DNA from: Triops longicaudatus
Lineage: Eukaryota > Arthropoda > Branchiopoda > Notostraca > Triopsidae
DNA: 64,000 nt
Direction: 5' to 3'
Assembly (NCBI GenBank): GCA_022885665.1
Contig: JAGQDJ010000005.1
Location: 248,001-312,000 of the forward strand
Part shown: piece by piece, positions 37,201 to 47,264 of the stretch
Layout of the letters: the number at the start of each line of letters is the position of its first letter
Position numbering within the stretch: position 1 is the first letter of the stretch
Made by a program: the position numbers and the translations under genes
The notes under the pieces: model-generated
Database searches by the model: none
What the model was told of the DNA's origin: nothing
Seen by the model: the letters and a program-made list of their open reading frames with translations, nothing else

Positions 37201-40200
37201 TAACTGAAGCGTTTTGCCTATTAAGTTCGTGCTAGATACCGAACATTACAAAGTCAACGAGTTCAGTGATGCAGGCAGTCGATAAAAATGGTAGTAGAAC
37301 TTGACCGTCACGTGCTCGACGTAATTACACACCTCAACTAAACCCAGTGGTTGTCAATTAACGTCTCCAGCCTAGCCCAAATTGCCTCGCTCGATCTTAC
37401 TATCGTACGACCTCTTTTATTTTTAGGAGCCAAATCGCCCTTAGGCCCATTCCAACGGCACCGGAGCATTCCAAACAAGAGTTAAAAAGGGAACAGTTCA
37501 ATTCATCAAACGCTATCAATCTTCCACACCTCTAATTCTGATGATTAATCCTCTCCAAACCTATTTTTCTTCTTCAACTCCCAGTAATTCTTATTTTTGT
37601 TAAGGAACTTTAATGGATTCCAGCACGGTATTCCTAATTTCAATACATGAGTGTACCTGACGAACCAAAGTGATACTTGAAACGTAAGGACTTGAAAGGC
37701 TGAACTTGGAAGGGTAGAGCCGTCTATTGGTGCAGTACGCTAATTTGCATATACGTAAGCTAAAGGTTCGTTCTATAGGTTAGACACGCAAGATAACGGC
37801 AAGGTATGGTATCTACCTTCCTGAAAGTGTCGTTTCAGGATAGGAAGCTTTCCAAAGAGCACCTGGACGAAGGAAACCTTCCTCACCAACATTCTTGGGG
37901 TGAGCGAAGGAGTTTCCGGTTCTACACTAGCGTGCCAGCTGCCTAATGGGGCCCATAACCCTCAAAACGGTGACACTATCAGCTACCTATACCCTACGAA
38001 ACTCCAAAGACTGGGTAAAATAGGGTCTACAACTTGCCAGAAAAGGGATCCGGGCTACCTATCGAATACTTTCGCGAAACTATTGATGAGTAAAAACCTT
38101 ACTTGTCTATCAAGGTTACCAGCGTTTCTCTTCCGTAAAATTGCCCTGGGGCACAAAGTGTGTCCAAGCATGGTCTGTACAGTATAAATCGAGCTTCAAA
38201 AAAGCGACGCACCACAGGGGAGAAATGAACGACCGTGTCTCGCCTATTGAATCTCCACAGCTTCAAGGAAAGTTTACTTTAGCCAGACTTGCTGGGTGAG
38301 TCACCGAGCAACTCCTTTCCTCATTGTGTACATATTTTCTTCTCTATCTCTTTCATTTTCGCTTTCTGTCCAACTTACGTTCCTTCCTCATCTCTTCCAA
38401 GCTTGCAATTTGCCATCAAAGGCGAATAATCGCAAAAAGCTCCTACTGTCCACTATAAACAGGTACGACCCGTAGGGAACACCCCTTTAACCTGTACGAG
38501 GTACTTCTGAACCCCCCATTAATAAGCCAATCTTCGGACTATGAAAATATAGTTTAGTAGTAGTAGCACACGGTATAAATTGCATTTACATCAAGTCCAC
38601 GGTGACACGATGTAGTTGATAGTCACTTTTATGTATCTGGTATATGTTGTGCTTATTTTCTACCTTTCACTATCCCAAGTTTCTGTAAAAACACACCGAA
38701 ATAAGAGAAAAGTGCATTTGTCTTCCTTTTTTCATCATTTCTGTTTGACTTACATTCAGTTTAATGCATCTCGCAAATTATTTTGAAAATAGCGACGCAG
38801 CACCGTGACAATGCGTCCACAACAATCTGATGCGTTTTACGCTGGATGTTATATTTACATGTACTCGATTTCGGGAAGCCTCTCTGAGTGATCCCAAAAA
38901 AGCTTCGCCATCGAGCCTTCATGCATTTTAATTTTTCAAGCTATCTTCACAGTTAAAAAAAAAAAAAAACTTTCCTGGCTTGCAAACGTGGGTTATCCTA
39001 CTCAGTACTGTTTGGAGCATCAAGTTTTGTAAGTTCGCAAGTCAAGCAACCTTGAAAGAAGTCTATCGTTTTTTGGCAGCAAGTTTAGTTTTTTGGATGG
39101 GGGACTTGGAACTGTGTTGCGTTTTTTTTTTCACAACTGTTTTGCGGGGCCTCCTGCAACGAATAACGTTTCTGTTGCCCATTTCTGACTACAGTACACC
39201 GTCTAGAAAGCAAGCGAGACAAAATATTTGTTACAGCGACAAACAACTCCAGTCGGAAGACTTTAATGCTTGAAGAAGTTAGCAACGTGTAACCGGTTCC
39301 AATACGCAGATTAGCCAAGCAGTTTCGCTACAGCCTAAATGTGCAAATCGTGACCACGCAATTCTAACCTTTGCTAGACTGAATAGTTTTTCCTGGGTCG
39401 GAGGCCAAATTTCACCACTTTCCTTTGAAACGAAAAGCACCGAAAGTCAGCACGAACTCAAATTCTTACAAGTATCTTCTGCTAGCTGGGAATTTTTTTT
39501 TAGGCGGCATGAGTTTTCTCTATCATAACTGAATGGTATCAAAGAATACTTTAAATACGAGGAATGTTATGTATCTAACAGAAAATATATTATGCAACTG
39601 AAATGCACGTAGTATGGATAAAAAAAATTCGTAGTACGAACCGAATCCAGGAACACGTTAATAGCACTTGTAATCAAGTTAATAATCCAGAGGAGAAAAC
39701 CGGACAGAAATTGACGCCTCTAATCAACGTAGAGGAAACTATTGTATGTTAAGTACGAGATTTCGTTAATCGAAGAGATGTTTTCGGCACACAACTCACC
39801 ACATGATACGTCACACCACACCCTGACTAAAAAGGACTGGCTAGATTATCGGCCAACAGCCGTATAGAACGCTCCAGACGTCGCGCACCGTCAACCGACG
39901 CCTAGTCGACTTGCAAGTCGACTTCAACCATGCTTGCACACCTAGCGGGACTTTTTCAACTTTCCAGTACTCGTGCTCAGCTTTTCTTGTATATAATTTT
40001 GGACGTAAAAAAATCCAGCTTCCGTGAAGTAGGAAATTATATGGTATCCAAAAAGGAATTCGGTGAACTCTACTCACGAAGTGACCCATCAGACGGATAC
40101 ATTTATCATATTCACACGACCTTTCGCCATCTGGGAGCATCTCTCTGTATTATACTCCATCGCGGAAATCAAGGTAAAACGGAAGAAACGGAGTAACCTT

Positions 40201-43200
40201 TAGGTCAAGGAACCAAAACTACGAATTTTAGCTTTTAAAAAATTTAACTGGAAGTTTTGTTTCTTAAATATCCAGATCAAAATATTCCGCCAGAGAGAAA
40301 TTGATAAATAAACAAATTCTATCAACGTGAGTTTCCCTGAACTTCTACAGGGCATATTTGCTCTTTTAAACTATGCGTTAACATAATACGTACTAGTATT
40401 ACGATGCCACTACAGTAGAATCCTGTTTCATCAACCATGATTACGGAAGCTTCAAATTGTGCCAATTGTCGTGGCATAATTTTTGACTTCGCCAATATGC
40501 GACTATATCTTATTTTCGTTAAGATTCAGACTTCCGTTTGCAGGTATTTACGAGACCATTGGTTTACCACAACCATCAAAACAATAATGGTTTCATAAAA
40601 AATTCATTAGAACTCCAATTCTGTCAACGGGTCGGGATCGGAAGGTAGTTGATAGTTGACAAAATTATATAATTTGTTTAGTGCGTTAGGAGTATTTTAG
40701 AATACTGTGGTACGGAACAATAATAGAAAACAAATTAAAATTTTCACACTTTATTTTAAAATTTTTCAGACTACTACGGAAAATTTCACACCAAATCAAC
40801 GTGAAACCCATCGAACACGTGGAAAATTTCTTGTTGAGACGGCTGACATAATCGGGATTAACAAAATCAGAGGTCTATCCTAATTAAAGCACAAAAAAGC
40901 GATTCACCATCTACTATTATCCTTAGTCCTTCTCCCATTTTCTACCCCATCTTTAATCCACTTAACATATGTATCCGAATTCCTCAACTATCTGATTTAT
41001 CAACCGTGCTTCGGCCCCGATTCGTTGACAGAATAATGAACTGCTACTGTAATATTAACAAGAAAAAATAAAACAGAGTCGGTTTATCCTTCGACAATAC
41101 AAATTAATACAGCAAAAACCAACCGATTGCAATAAGAACCATATAAAACTACAGGAAGTATAAACAGGTACGCTACAGGAAGATCGGTTGCTCAGTAATC
41201 ATTTCTCGCAAAGCTCAATGACAGCAACACGAATTACAACTGTTAGTAGCACCGTGCACGAAAAATAGCGGATACTCTACGTAACGGATCGCAGGAGAAG
41301 TTCTAAAGCGTTCTATTGACAGGACAAGTCCCGAAGTAACAGAAAAAGTAACACAGGGTATTTGCCTTTTATATACCCAGTACCCCTCAAATCCTAGTTT
41401 TCCCCATCCTAACGTAACAAACCTAACTTAATTTAACTTAATTTGGAAAAAAAATATTTAACTTCGGCGGGCCTTCGCAAACAATGAGAAAGTCAATGCA
41501 AAAGAGTGGTGAGTTGTTAGGTTGAATGACGTTGGATTAAGTCAGATAAAGTTCAGGAATGTTTATTTGCAAGTTAGTGAAGTTTTTTCACTCTGGAAGC
41601 GCTTGTGAAACGAGCAAATCAAGGAGGAGTGTGAATCAGAAAGTACTTAAAACAGTCTTACTACCCTGTCAAGTCTTAGTGTTTACTATTAGACTGCATG
41701 TAATATTCTACGAACTCTGGGGAGAATATTGAAAAACTGTAGAATACTGGTTGAATTGTACAAAGTACCTTGGAATGAGTCTGTACTCCCCGATTTCAAC
41801 CTGAGAAAAGTCAATTCCCAACTTGGTTCGATAACCGACAACTGCTAAAGCGCCGCAAACAATATGTCACTGCGTAACTTTTGAACTCGCCGCGTCTCAT
41901 GTATGAGTCATAAGAGAAGAGGATAACTTATCATTAGCCCTTCTCCCTCACCATTTCGACTTTTGCTTCCCCTGCTTTTTCGCATGCATGAACCCCTTTT
42001 CCCTTTGTACCATCGGATGTATTATCGACTCACTTGAACTATTGCAGTTCATGGCGTTCATCAAAATCAGTCACGGATAAGGAATGTTTCTTCCCTTTCA
42101 GCGATTTATTTTTCACTCTATCGCAGTAACTTAGCGCAATCCTTTCCTTCCTGCTTCCATTAACTGAACAAAGTTAGCATAGCATACTTTTTACTGATGA
42201 ATCGTTTAACTTTGCAACTAACTTTTCATTACGCAGTCACCCTTAGTGAGCAAGCAAGTTCCCAAGAATGAGAAAAAAAAAAAAAAAACACTTTCATCGT
42301 TTTGGGTTAGTGCTTTCCCTGAAACTTGAGACCAATTCCTGTCTCAACAGACTTCCGGTCCCTGCCTAGTCTTCTTGTTCTTCAACGACGTCCCTCATCA
42401 ACTTCCGCTGTTTAATCGACACGCGTGCATAAAACGCCGTCCGCGACAAACTTGGCCATTCATTTTTTCCTTCTCCTTTAATTTCATTCGTAACCTGCAC
42501 GTTCCCATACAATCACCGTGTGTTATCTAAGTTACGTGCCAACAACTCTTATTAATCCCTTACTAATCTTTGACAAAAGTATGGCGTTTTACTCTTACAT
42601 ACTTCGTGCAGGCAAAAACGAGACTTACTCTCTTTTTCACATCCTCGTACAAAAATTAGTCACGATAGGAATATATACATTAACATAACCTTAACGTCAC
42701 ATTCATGGGATTACGTCCTCTTATTAACAGAAAAGGAACATGATGTGACGACAATCCTACCTGGATGGTGATGAAGATGTTGATGAACCAAGAAGGCAGC
42801 TTCTTGCTGGGAAACTGTGTCCCATAATCCATCACAGCCCAAGACGATAAAATCCTCCGTGCCATCCAAGGCCAAAGACACTACATCAGGTTCAGCGGTG
42901 ACGTAAGGTTTGTACGATGCATCACCTGAGGGGAAGTAAGGGCTCGATCACCATAGAAAACAAAAGTTTATAACTCGCAAAGCCGCAGGAGACAGGGCTT
43001 TTAATTTTTACCGATAGCACGAGACACTCCTAACTGCCCGTTCACCCGGAAGGTACCTTCCCAGAAGATGACATCACCACCCATTGCGGCAATCCGTTCT
43101 TGCTCGTCCTTTTTAAACACACAACAGAAGTTTATTAAGATAAAAGACATCGCGTCCAGCAAAGGTGCACAAAATAAATGTTTAAGTAAATGTTGAAAAA

Positions 43201-44716
43201 TAACATCCTATCTCCACGAACGACCAAAAGCAGAAAAGTTGAGAATAATGCGAAGCAATATAGAAGCCCTCGGAAAGCGGTAATGAACATGAACTATATT
43301 CTAATGAAAATTTTATAAAAAGGGAAAACAGGGAAATGTACCGGTCTTTCTGGTTTATGGGGGTTGACGAGCGGGACAGCTTGGCCGTCACGTACTAAAA
43401 TGGCTTGGGAATCTCCCGCCCAAGCGGTATACAACATATCACCGAATACGAGACACACTACAGCAGTAGTTCCGCCTCGTATGGGCTGCAAATGACCAAG
43501 AATACGTTTAGAAATGAGTATGTAAGCTGTGGTTATGTAATGTTTTGCTTACTTCATCCTCGTGTCCGTTTACAAATTCATTATCAACGACTAAAAATGC
43601 TTCTTTAAAGGCTTTTTTCGGCTCGGCAGGAAAATACGGCGAGTTCACCAGTCGTTGGTGCAACTGAGCTGAAGCGTAAAAGGCCGCGTCGGTACCGACG
43701 TGACCGTCAAATATAGCGTAATAGCTGCAATCCTCCACTGCAGGCTGCAAAAAAAAAAACAAGCACAGATCCAAACGGAACACGTAATTATTTCCCTTTA
43801 AAGGATTCTATCGCGTCACTATAGCATAAGGTCCATACAAATTGTTACATAAGAATGACATTGATGTCATAACACGTTCATGTTTGAGGTTATTTTCCTA
43901 ACAGATAAACGACGGCTTGTTCAAGATGGAGTTCGAATCTGACAGGAATTGAAACTAACGCTATGAAAGGTATGAACACTTCTGTGTGAGTGAAGAATAC
44001 TTGTAATTGGCAAATGGCGTTTAGGTCAGAAATAACGACATGTCGGTCTTCCATTTTCCTTCGACCATTGCGAATAGCGTGGATGGAGACGGGATGGAAT
44101 TGTTGACGAGGATTTACACGGGTGACGTTTACTATCTCTTGTAATTTGGATTCATCGAGGTAGCTAAGGCAAGCTTGATTTAACTGCGAGGTGACCATCT
44201 GCATAAGCCGTACGGGTTCTAAGGCTAGAAAGTTCCAAGAGATAGAAAAAAAAATAAGATGGATACTCAAAGACGCCCCAAACAATATTCATTTAATTCA
44301 AAAACTGTCACAATACCTCGTATGTGACCCTTTTCTTTGGCAGCTTCTTCAGAGACACACAGATATACTTGTCCGAGAATCGAATAGACTAACGGGGGTA
44401 ATAGTTCGACAGGGCAATTCCTATTTTAAAATACAAGAAGACAATTAGAAGCGAATCGCATAATTTACCATATTTTTTAGAGATTACTTCACGAACGACG
44501 AAAGAAAATAAGATTACAACTTGAAAAAGTTAAAACATACTTTGACTGCAGGTATTGCAGGACCCAATCTGTGACTTCTCCTTGGATTTCGTGCTGTTTC
44601 AATGAATACGAGCCGACTCGCACAGGGAGAGGGTCGTTAATATTAACCGTTTCAGCGAAAGTCTTGAAGAAATTTTTGTAAGAATCCAGCTTGGCTGTCA
44701 CGGTTGTGTCATCCAT
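25210..44716 (-). CDS. PPM1E: PPM1E/F (POPX)-like PP2C phosphatase with giant disordered tail (11 exons)
   Basis: A metal-dependent Ser/Thr phosphatase; POPX enzymes dephosphorylate PAK and CaM kinases. Coding exons: 44541-44716, 44317-44420, 44001-44224, 43553-43744, 43342-43485, 43012-43108, 42761-42925, 29672-30739, 28113-28300, 25987-28024, 25210-25637. All phases agree and the total is exactly 1608 codons (1607 aa). After a POPX-type N-terminal region, the PP2C core (about residues 140-400) shows GRRKMEDRH, FDGHVGTDAA, RGGTTAVV, AWAGDSQ, NPHKPERPDE, RVNGQLGVSRAIGD, LGCDGLWDTV and GSLDNISVVVVFF. FDGHVG replaces the usual FDGHGG/AG. The remaining about 1,200 aa are low complexity: Ser/Asn/Pro with NPF repeats, then a very acidic part, then Lys/Ala/Pro (KKAPVKAKAP), then Thr-rich and SPTK-like motifs. 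Intron 7 is 12.0 kb. PPM1E versus PPM1F cannot be decided. Confidence 0.92.
28301..29671 (-). other. Intron of the PP2C gene, 1.4 kb
   Basis: Bounded by GAAG|GTAATT at 29671 and TCTTCAG|GTGAAC at 28300, both phase 1. No coding or repeat content recognised. Confidence 0.75.
31429..31689 (+). CDS. Isolated 86-codon frame nested in the PP2C intron, doubtful
   Basis: An ATG-started frame with an in-frame stop just upstream. The product is Trp/Lys-rich (VIWSWDENGHGMRKVGYW, then KLRLAIYQDPKKFYNAF) and reads more like protein than the neighbouring frames. I do not recognise it; there is no signal peptide or domain. It could be a nested gene, a retrocopy fragment or chance. Confidence 0.2.
   Translation: MYTLNLKKVIWSWDENGHGMRKVGYWRISRPVVNRHGKLRLAIYQDPKKFYNAFESSFKSGRNSIPQNKVQNSEPFEPETKSFKLT
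35519..36110. mobile_element. TA-flanked MITE, Tc1/mariner-pogo type
   Basis: The element spans 35521-36108 (588 bp) with TA on both sides. The left end reads CAGTGGAACCCACTTAATT and the inverted right end reads CAGTGGAAACCGCTTGATT. CAGTGGAA termini with a TA target are typical of pogo/Tigger relatives. No transposase frame is present. It lies in the 12-kb PP2C intron and contains a smaller inverted repeat at 35798-35852. Confidence 0.75.
35798..35852. repeat. Inverted repeat within the 35.5-36.1 kb MITE
   Basis: CACAGTATGAGGGTTA at 35798-35813 is matched in reverse by TAACCCTTATACTGTG at 35837-35852 (15 of 16 positions), with TAACCCTTAT also repeated once in the loop. It may be a nested mini-element or a hairpin of the host MITE. 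Confidence 0.7.
40411..41051. mobile_element. Older TA-flanked CAGTAG element
   Basis: The left end TA-CAGTAGAATCCTG is at 40411-40425, and the inverted right end TA-CAGTAGCAGTTC is at 41051 reading back. Beyond the first seven bases similarity is partial, with TCAAC motifs in both arms. Size 637 bp, no coding capacity. Probably a decayed pogo-type MITE in the PP2C intron. Confidence 0.45.
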
Positions 44717-45774
44717 TGTAGGAAACGTGGAAGTTGCACGAATTAAGGCGTCAAAATCACGGTATTGTCAGTTTAATCCACCTCAACTAACCAAGAGAAA
44801 ACAAATACTAACGGCTAAGCGGCTCTATTACGTGTTTACAAACTAGGGCGTGGCGTCGCTGTGATGCCGTCTCGGTTTCCGTAACAACCAAGACAAGCCC
44901 AAGCGGCATTTTTAAATAGCGCTGTAACTATGACCCAGCTACATTAGGGAATCTCTTGGTACAGAGCCGCTTCTCTTGAAAATAGAGAAGTCTCAATTAC
45001 GCTGGCTAGAGAATATACAGCTCATGTCTGCTGAAAGACTGTCGGGGAAAGATATTCCAAACCAAGTTGACCAACAAAAGACCCATAGCAGGCCTCGTAC
45101 GTGGTGTCCAGATTATTCTGCTAACCTCTGTTACGAAGTCTCGGCATTCCACCCTCCGAGCTGATGTTCGTGACCCAAGATAGCCTCATTGGAGGACACT
45201 CCTAAGCTTGCTCGAACCACGAGCGCCCGCAGTAATGTGAACCGTGGTTTCGAAAATGTATGTATGTAACTAAGACTTCTAAAAGCCGAGATGGTGGTAC
45301 AAAACTAGGAAGGGTCAGTAAAAAAAAAAAGAAAAAAAAAGAGAAATGGAATTTAAATATACAGTAAGAGGTTTGCCTTCTTAACAAACTCGTCCAATGT
45401 TTTTCACGTACACAGATGCCATTTTACTCTGTAAAGGATTGTCGCGTTCTCATCAATTTTGAACTTTTGCACATACGATATGCTACTTAGGCAAACAGAG
45501 GCTTTCAAACCAAACATACCTTATGGTATAGGGAGATAAGCCCAGAGACACTCAATAGTGCTCCCATTTAATCCCGATAGCACTCTCACGCGTTGCGATC
45601 AGTTAAAATTAGGATATCCTGTTCTGAGGAGTTTCCGACAGTAAGGACTTTAAATTTTCACGTAAAGAACGACTAGCAGGGAGGGAAAAGAATCACAGGA
45701 AGCGAGATTTTGCACAAAAAAATCTGCAACTGAAATTTATTTATTCCTACAATACAGCCATCAGGATCCACGCG
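44717..45774. other. Region between the PP2C start and the UPF0545 stop
   Basis: About 1 kb, upstream of the PP2C gene and downstream of the UPF0545 gene. It contains an A-rich run near 45320-45345 and the 3' signal noted below. No gene seen. Confidence 0.5.
45736..45741 (-). terminator. Putative polyadenylation signal of the UPF0545 gene
   Basis: AATAAA on the minus strand about 34 nt past the stop codon at 45775. Close spacing suits a very short 3' UTR. Confidence 0.5.
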
Positions 45775-46392
45775 CTAAGAAATACAGCACATACGACTGA
45801 CTTCATCAAGAGCTTGTGCAGTAGAACTTGGGGCTTCTCCTCTCATTTCCTTAGCTTTATGTTCAAGGTAAGATCCTTCGTACTCTTTCTGGTATTTCTC
45901 CGGTAATGGTGCATGAAACTCGGGGGGCGGAGCTTCGCGGTGCTCCCACACTTTATTGGTGTAATGAGGAATCAGTCTTTCAAGCCTTCTTTTCTTTTCG
46001 CTGGCAATCAATTCTTCCTATATCGATGAAATATTTCTCAGTCCGCTTAGAAAATATAACGAATTCCTGTGGAATTTAATCAAATGGTTGATCTTTTACC
46101 AATGTTTTCGTGTCGTTGTTTCGTTCATAGGCTTTACATCTTTCGTAATCCTTTCTCCACGAAGAACAATCGACAATTTCGCCAAAGATGAAATACTGGT
46201 GAAATCGACCTTTTATACTGCTACATTCAGAATATTCATCGGAATAGACATCACATGGGCGAACCTGCATAAAAATATTATTGAAATATACGCGCGCAAT
46301 CATTTCGTCATCACCATCCATGAGTAAGAGCTATCTGGTGTAGATTCGGGTTTCTTTTCAGTTTGTTTTGAGTCTTCTTTTCTAGTTTCCAT
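45775..46392 (-). CDS. C22orf39: UPF0545 / C22orf39 (PANTS) homologue, twin CX9C protein (3 exons)
   Basis: Small conserved protein; the mammalian homologue C22orf39 (PANTS) affects synaptic plasticity. Coding exons are 46315-46392, 46100-46264 and 45775-46017, phase 0 throughout, giving 161 aa (human about 105-142 depending on form). Two CX9C pairs are visible: C-DVYSDEYSE-C in RPCDVYSDEYSEC and C-SSWRKDYER-C, the twin arrangement found in CHCH-like proteins. After exon 3 begins, VWEHREAPPPEFHAPLP matches the family's C-terminal block. About 35 further residues (ending MCCIS) extend past the usual end. The first intron is just 50 nt (46265-46314); without splicing the frame stops inside it. 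Assignment rests on the CX9C pair plus the APPPEFHAPLP block. Confidence 0.88.
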
Positions 46393-47264
46393 TTTTAAAA
46401 TAGTCGGAAAATTAGGATCTAAAAATTTTGTTTATGGATCCAAGAAACTGGGGTAGATTGTTCAACGCATTTTTGTCCTATCCACTAGGTGGCGGTACTA
46501 TCTACAGAAGTAATACAATAAAAGGTTTTTCAGTTTTTCGGGACGAAGTGAACTAAAAGCAAATAATAAATAATAAAACAATAAATAAAAAAATAAATAA
46601 TAAATAAAAAACAAATAATTAATAAAAAATAACAAATAATAAATAATAAAACAGTAATAAATACTTATGTCCTTCTTAACGTGCTCTTAACAAAGGATAG
46701 CTACTCGCTCATTCTAATGTAATAATAATAAAATTGGGGTAGCTCCGAACAAGCATGACCATCAAGATATTTTTCAAATTCCCCACCAAAACACTTTTCA
46801 CACGAGCCGACAGTTGTGAGCCATTTTTAATTTCCCGGGTGTTTACCGCGCGGAGTGAATTTCGCACCTGATATCACGCTTTTCAAACAAAGTAGTGTAT
46901 CGTGCTCACAAAAAGTGGCTATGAGTTATATTTTTGAATATTCATCTATTCATTCGTGCCTAGCGAACGCACGATAAATTGTAAAAAAAAAAACTTTAAA
47001 AAGCCTTTAACCACGCCCCACTTACTTCTACGCACATTCCCGTACGCAGGGAGCTCCACGTTTCCCAAACCACCCGAGGCATTTCATTGGCCCACAACCT
47101 CATCCCATAGCAAATAAACAAACTGGGAGTGAAAGTTGTTTCGCTTGAAGTCACTCCAAGGTAGGCTTACACTCCGATCGAGCTCCTTTTCATTTTTATG
47201 TAAATCCGTTTTGTTCACAGACGGTTGCTTCCCACGCGCCTTAGAATCGCTAAAATTAAGCGAA
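46393..47264. other. Divergent promoter region of UPF0545 and SLC25A1
   Basis: About 870 bp between two divergent starts. It includes an AAATAA microsatellite (46561-46664, listed separately). No other element recognised. Confidence 0.5.
46561..46664. repeat. AAATAA/AAATAAT microsatellite
   Basis: About 100 bp built almost entirely of AAATAAT, AAATA and AAAACA units on the plus strand. Simple repeat in the divergent intergenic region, likely length-variable. Confidence 0.9.

Larger units (their letters stand above)
30740..42760 (-). other. 12-kb intron of the PP2C gene
   Basis: The intron interrupts the catalytic domain between HLHHHPG and DVEGVSRALV. Both boundaries are phase 1 (CCAG|GTAGGA and AACAG|GTGACG), and the rejoined protein follows the PPM1E/F family. 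It holds at least two TA-flanked DNA transposon remnants (35521-36108 and 40413-41049) and one isolated plus-strand frame (31429-31689). The rest is unremarkable AT-rich sequence. Most introns elsewhere in the window are 50-400 nt. Confidence 0.85.

Noticed and set aside
36532..38187. Plus-strand frames of 60-113 codons in the PP2C intron
   Set aside because: Composition is random-like, there is no domain, and nearby splice signals do not link them.
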